Assembly: GCA_009843635.1 (NCBI GenBank) | Contig: VYDB01000040.1 | Span: forward strand, 33,349-97,348 | Reading direction: 5' to 3' | DNA from: Gammaproteobacteria bacterium | GTDB taxonomy: Bacteria; Pseudomonadota; Gammaproteobacteria; Pseudomonadales; Azotimanducaceae | Length of the DNA: 64,000 nucleotides | Part shown: positions 34,123-45,255 of the stretch, one piece after another | Numbering within the stretch: position 1 is the first letter of the stretch | Layout: every line of letters begins with the position of its first letter | Notes under the pieces: generated by a model | Told to the model about the DNA's origin: nothing | Seen by the model: only the letters and a program-made list of their open reading frames with translations | Databases searched by the model: none | Program-made: the position numbers and the translations under genes

Positions 34123-34899
34123 ATGACCGACTATCCCCTGCCCAATGTGTCCAACGACTTGAGTGGCCGGGTGGCCCTCGTCACCGGTGCCTCCTCCGGC
34201 CTTGGACGCCGCTTTGCGGAGGTCATCGCCGCCAGTGGCGCCAAGGTGGCGGTGACGGCGCGCCGCGTGGACCGGCTCGAAGCCTTGGCGGAGGAAATCC
34301 GCAGCGCGGGCGGCGTGGCGGAGCCGATCGCCTTGGACATGCAGGACAACGAATCGATCATGAACTGCGTGGCAACGGCGGAGGCGAAGCTCGGCACCAT
34401 TGACATTCTGATTAACAACGCAGGCATTCCGGATGCGCAGCGGGCGCACAAGATGTCCTTGGAACTCATCGACGCCGTGTTTGACACCAACCTGCGCGGC
34501 CCCTACATCCTCTCCTGCGAGGTGGCGCGCCGGCTCATCGCCGCCAAGATGCCGGGACGGATGGTGAACATCTCCTCGGTCGGGGGATTTCACTACAACA
34601 ACAACGGCGCCGCACTCTACTCAATCACCAAGTCGGCGATCGTGCGCATGACCGAGTGCCTTGCTGTCGAGTGGGCGCGCTTCAACATCAACGTCAACGC
34701 CATCGCGCCGGGCGCCTTCTCATCGGAAATGATGGACGGCATGCTCAAGCGCATGGGCGACATCACCCAGTTCTTTCCGCGCAAGCGCATCTGCGACCCG
34801 GCGCAGATGGACAGCACGTTGCTCTACTTCCTGTCCCCGGCCTCGGAGGCGGTGACCGGCACCTACATCAAGATCGACGACGGCCAGGGTTCGCGGTAG
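34123..34899 (+). CDS. Short-chain dehydrogenase/reductase
   Basis: A 258-residue classical SDR. ATG 34123 has AAAGGAG eight bases upstream; 36 upstream codons are open but have no signal. The cofactor loop is TGASSGLG (21-28) and NNAG is at INNAGIPDAQR. The catalytic Ser is in NISSVGGFHYNNNG and YSITK is the YxxxK motif. Arg residues after strand beta2 (TARRVDRL) suggest NADP(H) preference. It ends one base before the stop of the convergent MTHFR-like gene. The substrate is unknown. Confidence 0.92.
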   Translation: MTDYPLPNVSNDLSGRVALVTGASSGLGRRFAEVIAASGAKVAVTARRVDRLEALAEEIRSAGGVAEPIALDMQDNESIMNCVATAEAKLGTIDILINNAGIPDAQRAHKMSLELIDAVFDTNLRGPYILSCEVARRLIAAKMPGRMVNISSVGGFHYNNNGAALYSITKSAIVRMTECLAVEWARFNINVNAIAPGAFSSEMMDGMLKRMGDITQFFPRKRICDPAQMDSTLLYFLSPASEAVTGTYIKIDDGQGSR

Positions 34900-34900
34900 G

Positions 34901-35770
34901 TCAGAACCCAGCCGCCTCCATGACCGCAGGAATACGGTGCTCCCAGCCGATGGCCATGATGTGGACGCCTTGGCACATGGGGGCCACGTTCTGCACGATG
35001 CGGCCCGCCATGGCCACGCTGGTGGCGACCCGGCTCTCGGCGCTCTCCAACTCGTCGATGAGCGGGTCGGGCACCACCACGCCGGGGATTTTCTCGGTCA
35101 TGTAACGGGCTTGCCGGGCGGACTTCAGCAGGATGATGCCGGCGAGAATGCGTACCTTGAGCCCCTCCACCTGCTTCATGAACGCCTCGAATCCAGCCGG
35201 GTCATAGACGGCGTTGGTTTGGAAGAACTCGGCGCCCGCATCGATCTTGCCTTCCATGCGCCCGATTTCCTTGCCGAGGTCCGGCACGGCCACGTTGACC
35301 ACGGCGCCCCGCAGGAAGTGCGGGCTGCCCTTGAGGGCGTTGCCCGCCAAATCGTGGCCTGATTCCAGGCTGACCGCAGCCTTCAGAATGTCCTCCGCGC
35401 CAAGGTCGAACACCGGCTTGGCATCTGGATGGTCGCCGCCGGAGGGCGGGTCGCCGGTCATGCAGACTATGTTCTCCACGCCGAGTGCATGGGCGGCCAG
35501 CATGTCGGCCTGAATGGCCAGGCGGTTGCGATCCCGGCCAGCGATCTGCAGGGTCGATTCGACGCCCCGGTCCTTGAGCAGGCGAGCCACCGCCAGCGGA
35601 GCCATCGCCATCCTTGAGGCCGCCGAGTCGGTCAGGTTGAAGGCGGCAACCGAGTCCTTGAGCGCATCGGCAGCGGCGAACAGATCATCGAGGCCCGTGC
35701 CCTTCGGCGGGTTCAACTCCGCGGTCAGCGTGAACGGTTTGTGGGTTAGCGAGTCGGAGAGATGGCTCAT
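34901..35770 (-). CDS. Methylenetetrahydrofolate reductase family protein
   Basis: A 289-residue flavin-dependent TIM-barrel protein related to MetF. TAELNPPKGTGLDD (15-28) is the N-terminal acid motif that carries the catalytic glutamate in MetF. ENIVCMTGDPPSGGDHPDAKPVFDLGAEDIL is the FAD-contacting region, and GAEFFQTNAVYDPAGFEAF and ILAGIILLKSARQARYM follow the family order. It reduces methylenetetrahydrofolate in its best-known role; shorter divergent members like this one are also tied to C1-dependent demethylation. No methionine genes are near, so the exact role is open. Confidence 0.82.
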   Translation of the reverse strand: MSHLSDSLTHKPFTLTAELNPPKGTGLDDLFAAADALKDSVAAFNLTDSAASRMAMAPLAVARLLKDRGVESTLQIAGRDRNRLAIQADMLAAHALGVENIVCMTGDPPSGGDHPDAKPVFDLGAEDILKAAVSLESGHDLAGNALKGSPHFLRGAVVNVAVPDLGKEIGRMEGKIDAGAEFFQTNAVYDPAGFEAFMKQVEGLKVRILAGIILLKSARQARYMTEKIPGVVVPDPLIDELESAESRVATSVAMAGRIVQNVAPMCQGVHIMAIGWEHRIPAVMEAAGF

Positions 35771-36022
35771 GGGTTGGTCCTTGGGCTTTCGCGGCTGGGG
35801 CGCCAGATTGAAGTGTCATTCACGCTCGGTTGCGATGCGTTGCGGTTGAGGGCTTGTGCCATGATCGGCAACGCCCGCTATCAACAAGGTCGAACTATGG
35901 GCTTGGGGACGATTGCGGTCAACAGCGTGGGCATGAGGGGCCTTCAGGATGCGCAACAGTGGTGCTCCGGTTATAGTCGCCGCGTTGGCACCAAGCCTGA
36001 CTTCGTAGAACGGACGCGGCAA

Positions 36023-36886
36023 ATGGCCTATCAAGATGTGTGGTATCGAAGCGACGACGGCCTGAAGCTCTACGCCCGGGACTATGCGAACGGGGCCGCA
36101 CCGCTCACCCTGCTGTGCATGCACGGCCTTAGCCGCAATTCGGCGGATTTCGGCGACCTTGCAGCGGAACTTCAAGGCGAGTATCGGATTGTCGCTGTGG
36201 ACCAGCGTGGCCGGGGCCGATCGGAATGGGACGGACATTCGGCCAACTACAGGCCGGCTCGCTATGTCTCGGACATGTCCACTCTCATCGAGAGGCTTGC
36301 CCTTGAGGAACTCGTGCTGGTTGGCACTTCCATGGGCGGCATCATGGCCATGATGATGGCCAGCGCCCAGCCGGGCCGGTTTCGGGGCGTGGTTCTCAAC
36401 GACATTGGCCCGGTGGTGAGCAGTCAGGGTTTGGCGCGCATCATGGGTGCCGTCGGCAAGGCGCCGCCAGTCAGGACTTGGGACGATGCCATCGACCAGG
36501 CCAAGGCGCTCAATGGCATCGCCTTCCCCAACTACCGCCGCGAAGACTGGGCGCGCTGGGTGCGTCGAACCTATGCGGAAAACGCAGCGGGCGAACCCCG
36601 GCTGCTCTACGACCCGGCCATTGCCGAACCGTTGCGGGCTCCGGGCGGAAGCGCAGTGCCGCTGGACGCCTGGCCAATGTTCGAAGCTTTGGGCGACGTA
36701 CCGGTTCTGGTTCTGCGCGGCGCACTGTCGGACATACTCGACGAAACATGCTTCGTGGAAATGCAGCAGCGCCATCCCCGCTTAACGCCCGTCACCGTTC
36801 CCGAAGTGGGCCATGCGCCGATGCTGGACGAACCCGGCGTCGTGGATCACATCCGGGCGTTTCTGGGGCGGATTCACGCCGGTTGA
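36023..36886 (+). CDS. Alpha/beta hydrolase
   Basis: A 287-residue hydrolase taken from ATG 36023 (MAYQDVWYRSDDGLKLYARDY), which is the usual family start; the frame is open 260 bp upstream across what looks like non-coding DNA, and the ribosome-binding site is weak. The oxyanion segment is LLCMHGLSRNSADF, the nucleophile is GTSMGG, the acid lies in VLRGALSDIL, and the histidine in VPEVGHAPMLDEP. It most resembles 3-oxoadipate enol-lactonase and haloperoxidase-like esterases. It lies 33 bp before glcD and may share its transcript. Confidence 0.85.
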   Translation: MAYQDVWYRSDDGLKLYARDYANGAAPLTLLCMHGLSRNSADFGDLAAELQGEYRIVAVDQRGRGRSEWDGHSANYRPARYVSDMSTLIERLALEELVLVGTSMGGIMAMMMASAQPGRFRGVVLNDIGPVVSSQGLARIMGAVGKAPPVRTWDDAIDQAKALNGIAFPNYRREDWARWVRRTYAENAAGEPRLLYDPAIAEPLRAPGGSAVPLDAWPMFEALGDVPVLVLRGALSDILDETCFVEMQQRHPRLTPVTVPEVGHAPMLDEPGVVDHIRAFLGRIHAG

Positions 36887-36919
36887 TCGCGGGCTGGCCA
36901 TTGGTGTCATACTCGGCCC

Positions 36920-38374
<1,455 letters not shown>

Positions 38375-38378
38375 TCGG

Positions 38379-39413
38379 GTGGCCGAAGACCGGGCTGCTC
38401 GACTCATCGATGCGGTGCGCAGCGCTGGCGCCGATGGGCGGCGGCTCACCTTGGTGGGCGCGGGCAGCAAGGCACCCCCAACGGACGGTGGCGATTCGCT
38501 GGCGGTGGCGGAGCACGCGGGCGTCCTGGACTACCGGCCCGAAGAATTGGTGCTGACCGCTCGCGGCGGTACCCCGCTGGCGGACATTCAGGCGCTGCTC
38601 AGCCAACACCGCCAGCAACTGCCCTTTGAGCCGCCGATGATCGGCGGCGAGGGCACCCTCGGCGGCGCGGTGGCGACCGGCTGGTCGGGCCCGGGCCGGC
38701 CTTGGCGGGGAGCGGTGCGCGATGCGGTCTTGGGCGTCGAGATGATCAATGGCTTAGGCGAGCGCTTGGCCTTTGGCGGGCAAGTGATGAAGAACGTGGC
38801 GGGTTACGACCTCTCCCGTCTGCAAGCCGGCGCCTGGGGCAGCTTAGGCATTCTGCTCTCGATCAGCGTGCGTCTGAGCCCCCAGCCCGAGCGGGAACGC
38901 ACTTGCCGGCTGGAGTGCGGCGCCGCTGAAGCGTTGGCTTGGATGCGCAAGTGGGCGCGCTGGTTTTCGCCGATTTCGGCGACCTGCTTTGATGGCGGCG
39001 TGCTCAACGTGCGGCTGTCGGGAATGGCCGATAGCGTCGATGCCGCGGCTTCCCGCATCGGCGGGGAGCAATCGCCGGATCTAAGTCTCTGGCAGGCGTT
39101 GCGTGACCGCGCATTGCCCGTTTTCCGAAGTGCGGGCCAGGGCAGCGCAACGCTTTGGCAGATCAATTGCGCCTCTGCGGCAGAGTTGCCGGCCGGCCCT
39201 TGCCTCGTTGAGTGGGGCGGCGCGCGGCGCTGGTGGCGAACCGATGAGCCGCCGTCGGCGGTGTGCGCATACGCTGCCGATTCAGGGGGCATAGCCTTGC
39301 CTGCAGGCGCTGCGCCAAGCTTCCAAACGCCGTTGATGATTCGCCTCAAGCAGGCGTTTGATCCCCAAGCCTTGTTCAATCCTCATTTGATTGATGCAGA
39401 CGCACTTCAGTAA
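38379..39413 (+). CDS. glcE: Glycolate oxidase, FAD-binding subunit GlcE
   Basis: A 344-residue second FAD-binding subunit from GTG 38379, four bases after glcD. It keeps the PCMH core (LTARGGTPLADIQALLSQHRQQLPFEPPMIGGEGTLGGAVATGWSGPGRPWRGAVRDAVLGVEMINGLGERLAFGGQVMKNVAGYDLSRLQAGAWGSLGILLSISVRL), including the KNVAGYD segment typical of GlcE. The C-terminus RLKQAFDPQALFNP is the usual closing helix. It overlaps glcF by 20 bp. Confidence 0.93.
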   Translation: MAEDRAARLIDAVRSAGADGRRLTLVGAGSKAPPTDGGDSLAVAEHAGVLDYRPEELVLTARGGTPLADIQALLSQHRQQLPFEPPMIGGEGTLGGAVATGWSGPGRPWRGAVRDAVLGVEMINGLGERLAFGGQVMKNVAGYDLSRLQAGAWGSLGILLSISVRLSPQPERERTCRLECGAAEALAWMRKWARWFSPISATCFDGGVLNVRLSGMADSVDAAASRIGGEQSPDLSLWQALRDRALPVFRSAGQGSATLWQINCASAAELPAGPCLVEWGGARRWWRTDEPPSAVCAYAADSGGIALPAGAAPSFQTPLMIRLKQAFDPQALFNPHLIDADALQ

Positions 39414-40629
39414 GGACTATCTGGCCACTTCGGAGGGTGAGCGGGCCAATGCCATTCTCCGTAGCTGCGTGCATTGCGGGCTGTGCAACGCCACCTGTCC
39501 CACCTACCAAGTGCTTGGCGACGAACTCGATGGTCCCAGAGGCCGCATCTACCTGATGAAGGGGCTGTTGGAGGAAGCCGATGGCGGCGCTTCCGGCGAG
39601 GCCTTAAGCGTTGCCCAGACCCATTTGGATCGTTGCCTAACGTGCCGCGCCTGCGAGACGGCCTGTCCTTCCGGAGTGGCCTATGGGGAATTGCTCGAGA
39701 TTGGACGGGCGGCGGTGGAGCGTCGAGCACGGCGTCGGCTCTTGGATCGTTTGATGCGCCTTTGGCTTGGCCTGGTGGTGCCCAGCGTTCGTTGGTTTCC
39801 CCGCTGGGCTGCGCTGGGCAGATGGTTTCGCTGGGCTTTGCCGAAAGTCTTGGCGGCGGTGTTGCCCGAGCGGAACCAGGAGGCGGAAGGTCCGTTGCCG
39901 GTGTCGCAACCGATTGGGGAGCGAGTGCTCCTGCTGCAAGGCTGCGTGCAGCGCCAGGCGACGCCCGCCACCCAGGCTGCGGCGATTCGATACTTCAACG
40001 ATCGAGGTTTGCAGGCCGTGGTGGCTGAAGGCGAGGGCTGTTGCGGGGGGCTCAATCTTCATCTGGGCCAAACCCGCCAGGCGCTCGATGCCATGCGCCG
40101 CAACCTGGATGCCTTGCAGCCCCACTTGGACGGCGTGCAGTGGATTGTGTCCACGGCGAGCGGTTGCGGGGTCACCGTGAAGGACTACGGACGCCTGCTG
40201 GCTGATGACCCCAAGTACGCTGCGCTGGCGGCGACGATGGCGGCTAAGTCCCGAGACTTGGCGGAGGTTGCGCAAGCGTTGCCAGCACCCAAGGAGGATG
40301 CCCCGCCAAGCAGGCCGGGCCGCAAGGTGGCTTGGCACCCTCCCTGCACGCTGCAGCACGGCCAGCGGCTCACCGGCATCGTCGAACGGCTGTTGGCCGA
40401 AGCGGGCCATGAATTGGTCCCGGTCAAGGATCCGCACCTATGCTGCGGCTCCGCAGGCACTTACTCGGTGTTGCAACCGGAACTTTCAGGGCGGCTTCGG
40501 CAAGACAAACTGACCAACTTGACGGCCGGCAACCCGGACGTCATCGCTACGGCCAACGTCGGCTGCCAGATGCACTTAGCCTCCCCCGCCTGCCCGGTGG
40601 TGCATTGGATCGAATTGCTGGCCAGCTAG
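39394..40629 (+). CDS. glcF: Glycolate oxidase, iron-sulfur subunit GlcF
   Basis: A 411-residue electron-transfer subunit from ATG 39394. Two ferredoxin-type motifs are near the N-terminus, CVHCGLCNATCP (about 26-37) and CLTCRACETACP (about 76-87), each binding a [4Fe-4S] cluster. Two CCG domains follow (GEGCCGGLN and HLCCGSAGTYS), as in heterodisulfide reductase-like subunits that bind a further cluster. It passes electrons from GlcDE toward quinone. Its TAG overlaps the TAG of the convergent nitroreductase gene by 4 bp. Confidence 0.95.
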   Translation: MQTHFSKDYLATSEGERANAILRSCVHCGLCNATCPTYQVLGDELDGPRGRIYLMKGLLEEADGGASGEALSVAQTHLDRCLTCRACETACPSGVAYGELLEIGRAAVERRARRRLLDRLMRLWLGLVVPSVRWFPRWAALGRWFRWALPKVLAAVLPERNQEAEGPLPVSQPIGERVLLLQGCVQRQATPATQAAAIRYFNDRGLQAVVAEGEGCCGGLNLHLGQTRQALDAMRRNLDALQPHLDGVQWIVSTASGCGVTVKDYGRLLADDPKYAALAATMAAKSRDLAEVAQALPAPKEDAPPSRPGRKVAWHPPCTLQHGQRLTGIVERLLAEAGHELVPVKDPHLCCGSAGTYSVLQPELSGRLRQDKLTNLTAGNPDVIATANVGCQMHLASPACPVVHWIELLAS

Positions 40630-41294
40630 CCGGGGCCGGATTCCGGCGGGAACAGTGGCTTGCCGAATTGATCTGCGTAGGCCACCGACTCCACGGGGCG
40701 GCGGTTGATGGGGCCGTGGCCGCGGCCGACCGGCCAGCCGATGGGCACATGGGCGTAGGTGGCCCAAGGTTCGGGAATCTCAAGCAGTTTGCGCACTTCA
40801 GGCTCTTCGGCGCACAGGAGGGTGGTTAAGACGCAGCCCAGGCCCTCCGTGCGGCAGGCGAGCAGCAGGTTCTGCACCGCCGGATAGAGGGAGCCGCCGC
40901 CCACCACAGAAGGTCGGTCAAGCCCGGCGTCGGTGATCGCCAAGCCGCCGGGATCGAAGCAGAACACTGCCACCACGGGTGTTTCGTGCAGATGCCCGGC
41001 CAAGTAGTCGCCTGCGGTGACGGCCCCTTGGACGGAGGCCGGCAGCGAATCGAACTTCGTCCGGTAAGGCTCCGTGTAGGCGGACCAGCGGGGGCGGTAG
41101 AGCTCGGCGAAGCGCTGCTTGATGGCCGGGTCGCGAACCGCGATCACCCGCCAAGGTTGCCGGTTGCCGCCGGACGGCGCCCAGGTGGCCGCTTTCAGCA
41201 CCCGGCGCAGCGTCGCTTCCGGAATCGGGTCGGGCTTGAGCTTTCGCACTGCTCGGAGGGTGCTTGCCGCATGATGGAAATCGAGCGATTGCAT
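40626..41294 (-). CDS. Nitroreductase family protein
   Basis: A 222-residue FMN-dependent nitroreductase-fold protein. ATG 41294 has GGGAGA seven bases upstream and is preferred to a longer open frame. The FMN phosphate site is RAVRKLKPDPIPEATLRRVLKAATWAPSGGNRQPWRVIAV, and LLLACRTEGLGCVLTTLLC forms the C-terminal FMN contact. The final IGWPVGRGHGPINRRPVESVAY is typical of the group. The substrate is unknown; members include mycobacterial F420-type and flavin-type reductases. Confidence 0.86.
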   Translation of the reverse strand: MQSLDFHHAASTLRAVRKLKPDPIPEATLRRVLKAATWAPSGGNRQPWRVIAVRDPAIKQRFAELYRPRWSAYTEPYRTKFDSLPASVQGAVTAGDYLAGHLHETPVVAVFCFDPGGLAITDAGLDRPSVVGGGSLYPAVQNLLLACRTEGLGCVLTTLLCAEEPEVRKLLEIPEPWATYAHVPIGWPVGRGHGPINRRPVESVAYADQFGKPLFPPESGPG

Positions 41295-41499
41295 CAAGGT
41301 TCTCCCTATGGTGGCGGGCCGTCCTTGGTCCGCTGTCACCATGGGAGATGTGGCGGACGGCGGTTGCCCAGCGGCTTCGCAAGCTACCGCCGCGCCTGGA
41401 GCGAGTCAACTCTTGTGCATTTTGCTGCACAATTCCCTAAATTAGCGCCCGCCAAGCCAGCGTCCGCCAAATCAGCATCAGACCCGGGGAGGGAAGCCA

Positions 41500-42798
41500 G
41501 TGGACCTTGAAGAAAACCGGGTTGAGTCTCGGCATTACGCCTTTTTGATGTTTCTGACGTTGCTGAACGTCATGAACTTCGTTGATCGGCAACTGCTTGG
41601 GAGCTTTGCCAACTTCATCGTCCCTGACCTCGGCCTCACCAACACCGAGTTCGGCTTGCTGACCGGCCTTTTCTTCATCGTCTTCTACTCGGCCATGGGG
41701 CTGTTCATGGGTGCCTTGGCCGACATGGTCAACCGCACCCGGCTGATCGCCGCTGGATTGGCGTTGTGGAGCGCCCTCACCGCGCTGTCCGGCGCGGCCC
41801 GGGGATTTTGGACGCTGGCGGCGCCGCGCATGCTGATCGGAGTAGGGGAGTCCATCATGACGCCGACCGCCATGTCGCTGCTGTCGGACCGCTTTCCGGC
41901 CAGCAAGCTGGGCTTCGCATCGGGCTTCTACTACATGGGGGTGCCGATCGGTGTCGGCGCCAGCCTGCTGATCGCCGGCTACCTGGGTCCGGCTATCGGC
42001 TGGCGCAACTGCTTTTACCTGCTCGGCGGCATCGGCCTAGCGTTAGCGGGGGCGATGCTCTTCATCAAGGAAACACCACGCCGTCACTTGGCTGCTGCCG
42101 CCGAGACCGCCGCTGCACAGCGGCCGACCTTTCGGCAAATCCTCAAGACGCTGGGCTTTGCGCTGCGCAACTGCCCGGCGCTGACGCTGACCATCGCGGG
42201 TGGCATCACCACCCACTTCATTCTTGGCGCCGCCACCTTCGATCAGCTTTGGTACGTGCAGGAACGCGGCTTCGAACGCGCCCAGATTGCCCAGTGGACC
42301 GGCTGGGTGGGCTTGGTGGGGGGCGTCCTCGGCAACCTTTTTGGGGGGCTTGGCAGCGACCGCTTCCTGGCCCGCACGGGATTGGGACGGCCGATGTTCC
42401 TGTTTTGGATCACCATCGTCTTCGCGCCCTTCGGCATCGCCTATCGGCTGGTGGACGGCGACAGCATTTGGTTTTGGATCGGCGTCTTCGTCGGCTTTTT
42501 CCAGTTGGGCTGCTTCTACGGGCCGACCTTCTCGACGGTTCAGGAATTGGTGCCGCCCAACATCCGCGCCACCGTGGTGGCCTTCTACATTTTGGTGCTG
42601 AACTTCATTGGCCTCGGCGTCGGGATCACTTTGGGCGGCGTCGTCATCGATCTCTTGATGGGCCTTGGCGTCGCCGCGCCCTACACGTGGACCCTGCTCG
42701 CCTTTACGGTCATCTCCCTAGGCGCGGCGCCGCTGTACTACTGGGCCGGACGCAGATACCAATCGGACCGCAAGCGTCTGCTTGAGATGGCCGCATAG
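41500..42798 (+). CDS. MFS transporter
   Basis: A 432-residue major-facilitator with about 12 membrane segments, from GTG 41500 with GGGAGG upstream. The N-terminal RHYAFLMFLTLLNVMNFVDRQLLG is typical of the anion:cation symporter/spinster-like group (FVDRQ). The cytoplasmic loop motif A is GALADMVNRTRLIAAGLALWS. The second half repeats the pattern with GGLGSDRFLARTGLGRP. Substrates in this group range from organic anions to lipids. The upstream gap (41295-41499) contains an imperfect 15-bp tandem repeat at about 41445-41476 and nothing else clear. Confidence 0.9.
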   Translation: MDLEENRVESRHYAFLMFLTLLNVMNFVDRQLLGSFANFIVPDLGLTNTEFGLLTGLFFIVFYSAMGLFMGALADMVNRTRLIAAGLALWSALTALSGAARGFWTLAAPRMLIGVGESIMTPTAMSLLSDRFPASKLGFASGFYYMGVPIGVGASLLIAGYLGPAIGWRNCFYLLGGIGLALAGAMLFIKETPRRHLAAAAETAAAQRPTFRQILKTLGFALRNCPALTLTIAGGITTHFILGAATFDQLWYVQERGFERAQIAQWTGWVGLVGGVLGNLFGGLGSDRFLARTGLGRPMFLFWITIVFAPFGIAYRLVDGDSIWFWIGVFVGFFQLGCFYGPTFSTVQELVPPNIRATVVAFYILVLNFIGLGVGITLGGVVIDLLMGLGVAAPYTWTLLAFTVISLGAAPLYYWAGRRYQSDRKRLLEMAA

Positions 42799-42820
42799 TG
42801 CTCTGTCAACCCCAAGACGT

Positions 42821-44425
42821 TCAGTCTTCCAACAGGCTTCGCGCCCTCTCCTTGGCGTCGTCCAGCGTAGCCACGAAGCGGTCTTCGGGTAGGCCGTGGA
42901 AGATGTCTAGCGCCAGCAAGTGATCGGCGACGGTGCCTGTGAGGCCCATGACGATAACCTCGGTGTTTTCGTCGGCCGCGATGTCGAGCATCTGGTCCAC
43001 CACCATGGCTGCGCTGTCGTCCAGGTAGGCGGTTTCGGAAAAGTCAAAGACCACCACCTCGTGGTCGCGAATGTCCGCGCCGATCGTTTGGACGAGCTTG
43101 TTGGACGAAGCGACCGAGAATTGGCCGCGCAACGCCACCAAGCCAACACGGGCTGCGAACGGATCGGCCTGCGGCGAGGTGGTGAGGAAACTGCGGTCCA
43201 AAAAGGGCAGGGAGACCACGTTGTCGAGCTGCAGGCGCTCCAAGTGCCGTGACCCGACCAGACCGGCGGCGATGAGGCCGATGGTCACGGCAATTACCAA
43301 GTCGACGAATACCGTCAGGCCGAGGGTCATCAACGCAAGCAGCAGGTACACCGGGCGCACACGGTGAATGCGGGTTAGGAATCGCCAATCGATGATGTCC
43401 CAGCCCACCTTGATCATGATGCCCGCCAAGACCGCATGGGGAACCTGCTCAACGTACTGCCCAAGGCCCAGAACCAGCGCCAACAGGATGCTTGCGCAGA
43501 GGATGCCGGAGACGCGCGAACGGCCGCCGCCACGGATGTTGACCACGGTGCCGACCGGGGCGCCGGCGCCGGGCATGCCGCCAACCAAACCGGAAACCAC
43601 ATTGCCAATGCCTTGGCCCACCAGTTCCCGGTCCGCGTTGTGTTGGCCGCGCGTCAGGGAGTCGGCGATGAGTGACGTCAGCAGGCTGTCGATTGAGCCG
43701 ACGAGGGCGAGTATCAAGGCGGGCTGCAGCGCCTGTGTCAGAAAGGCTAGGGAGAGCACCGGCAATTGCAGGCTCGGCAGGCCAGTGGGAACCTCGCCGA
43801 TGATCGGCGCGCCGCCTGGCCAGAGCAGGCTGACCACGATTCCCGCGATCATCGCAGCCAACGTGGGGGGCAGGGCCTTGTGCAGCGGTTTCGGCCAACA
43901 TATGCCCGTCAGCAGGGTGACCGTGCCGATCACCAGTGCATCGAGGTTGATGCGGCCCACCAATTCCGGCAGTGCCACCAGTGAACTCGGGACGCTTGAG
44001 GCCACCGGATGGCCGAGGAAGGGCAAGATCTGCACGACTATGATGATGACGCCGATGCCGGACATGAAACCGGATATGACCGAATAGGGCGTGTAGGTGA
44101 TGAAGCGCCCGATGCGCAGCGCCCCAAACAAAATCTGCATCAGCCCGGACATGACGACGATGGTGAGCGCTTCCGCGAGGGTTTCCGCGTGGCTGGAAAC
44201 GATGACCGCCATGGCGATTGCCATCGGCCCGGTGGGCCCGGATATCTGCGATCGGGTGCCGCCGAACACTGCAGCGAAGAAACCCACCGATATGGCGCCG
44301 TACAAGCCGGCCATGGGCCCAAGACCCGAGGCGACGCCGAACGCCAGTGCCAGCGGCAGCGCCACCACGGAGGCGGTGATGCCGCCGAAGAGGTCGCCGC
44401 GCAGATTCCGCAGGCTGTAGTTCAT
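42821..44425 (-). CDS. SulP-family anion transporter with STAS domain
   Basis: A 534-residue inner-membrane SulP protein. The membrane domain opens with LRGDLFGGITASVVALPLALAFGVASGLGPMAGLYGAI and includes GPTGPMAIAMAV, the anion-binding signature of the family. The C-terminal STAS domain (about 415-534) has FDFSETAYLDDSAAMVVDQML. Family substrates are sulfate, bicarbonate or dicarboxylates. It is followed upstream by a separate STAS-VOC gene and then an ammonium transporter, all on the same strand. A short CGCCGT-ACGGCG hairpin lies near 44477-44494, between it and the STAS-VOC stop. Confidence 0.92.
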   Translation of the reverse strand: MNYSLRNLRGDLFGGITASVVALPLALAFGVASGLGPMAGLYGAISVGFFAAVFGGTRSQISGPTGPMAIAMAVIVSSHAETLAEALTIVVMSGLMQILFGALRIGRFITYTPYSVISGFMSGIGVIIIVVQILPFLGHPVASSVPSSLVALPELVGRINLDALVIGTVTLLTGICWPKPLHKALPPTLAAMIAGIVVSLLWPGGAPIIGEVPTGLPSLQLPVLSLAFLTQALQPALILALVGSIDSLLTSLIADSLTRGQHNADRELVGQGIGNVVSGLVGGMPGAGAPVGTVVNIRGGGRSRVSGILCASILLALVLGLGQYVEQVPHAVLAGIMIKVGWDIIDWRFLTRIHRVRPVYLLLALMTLGLTVFVDLVIAVTIGLIAAGLVGSRHLERLQLDNVVSLPFLDRSFLTTSPQADPFAARVGLVALRGQFSVASSNKLVQTIGADIRDHEVVVFDFSETAYLDDSAAMVVDQMLDIAADENTEVIVMGLTGTVADHLLALDIFHGLPEDRFVATLDDAKERARSLLED

Positions 44426-44486
44426 TTTCGGTCTGGTGGAGAGGGCTTAAGCGGGTTGTGCCGCGCGGCTCTGCGCGCCGCCGTCG

Positions 44487-45236
44487 TCACACGGCGCCCC
44501 GGACATGGGACGAACTGATGCGTATCCAGTAGCCGGAAGGCCCGGTGATGTGGAACAGGTCGTGGATGTTGCCGCGTTCGATGTCCGTTGCGTGGACGCC
44601 GTCGTCGGTGAATTGCCGCCACACTTGGTCCACGTCATCGACCATGAGGTCGAAAGGCGCCTTGGCGCCGTCCTCTATGGGCTGTTCCGAGCGGTTTAGG
44701 ATCAGGTGGGTGCCGCCCCGCAGTTCCAAGATGGCCATGTCGGCCTTTCTCAGGATGCCGCGCAGGCCGTGGCGAACGAAGAAGTCGTGAGCGGACCTGA
44801 CGTCCTCGACCGGCATCCGAACGTGGCCGATGGCGAAGACGGGACGTTCGTGGTCGGCCAAAGCGCCCGTCTTGCCGCTGTCCTCAGCCGCGGCACGGGG
44901 ACCGCGCATGTGGGCCAGTGCCTCGGTTCGCGAATCGAGCACGGTGATCACCTTGCTGAAGCCGCTGATGGTGAAGACGTCGGCAATCACCGGCGTCATC
45001 GAGCACAAGGCGAATCGCGCGCCGCGTTGGCGCAGGGCCTTGGCGACGATCAAAACCGCTCGCAAGCCGGCACTGCTCATGTAGCTGATGTCTTGGAAGT
45101 CGGCGACCACGGCGCTTTGCTGATCGTCAATCGCCGCGGTCAACGATTGTTGGAAATCGTGGGCGTTGGCGCTGTCGATTCGACCGTGCGGCTTGAGAAT
45201 CAGGACGCCTTCCTGTTGTTCGCTGTGGATGTCCAT
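44487..45236 (-). CDS. STAS domain fused to a glyoxalase/VOC domain
   Basis: A 249-residue cytoplasmic protein. Residues 1-110 are a STAS domain of the anti-sigma-factor-antagonist type; ISYMSSAGLRAVLIVAKALRQRG contains the SSAG motif whose serine is phosphorylated in SpoIIAA/RsbV. Residues about 130-245 are a VOC (glyoxalase/bleomycin-resistance) domain: VFAIGHVRMPVEDVRSAHDFFVRHGLRGIL, GTHLILN, HDLFHITGPSGYWIRISS. AAGGA five bases before the ATG supports the start. I know of no named family with this order. It lies between amt and sulP, so a role as a signalling adaptor for a transporter is plausible but unproven. Confidence 0.8.
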   Translation of the reverse strand: MDIHSEQQEGVLILKPHGRIDSANAHDFQQSLTAAIDDQQSAVVADFQDISYMSSAGLRAVLIVAKALRQRGARFALCSMTPVIADVFTISGFSKVITVLDSRTEALAHMRGPRAAAEDSGKTGALADHERPVFAIGHVRMPVEDVRSAHDFFVRHGLRGILRKADMAILELRGGTHLILNRSEQPIEDGAKAPFDLMVDDVDQVWRQFTDDGVHATDIERGNIHDLFHITGPSGYWIRISSSHVRGAV

Positions 45237-45255
45237 AGGGTTCCTTTTTTAGAAT

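Noticed and set aside
44426..44500. Terminator between the STAS-VOC and sulP genes
   Set aside because: Short GC-rich stems are present but there is no T-tract and the stem is imperfect, so it was not listed separately.
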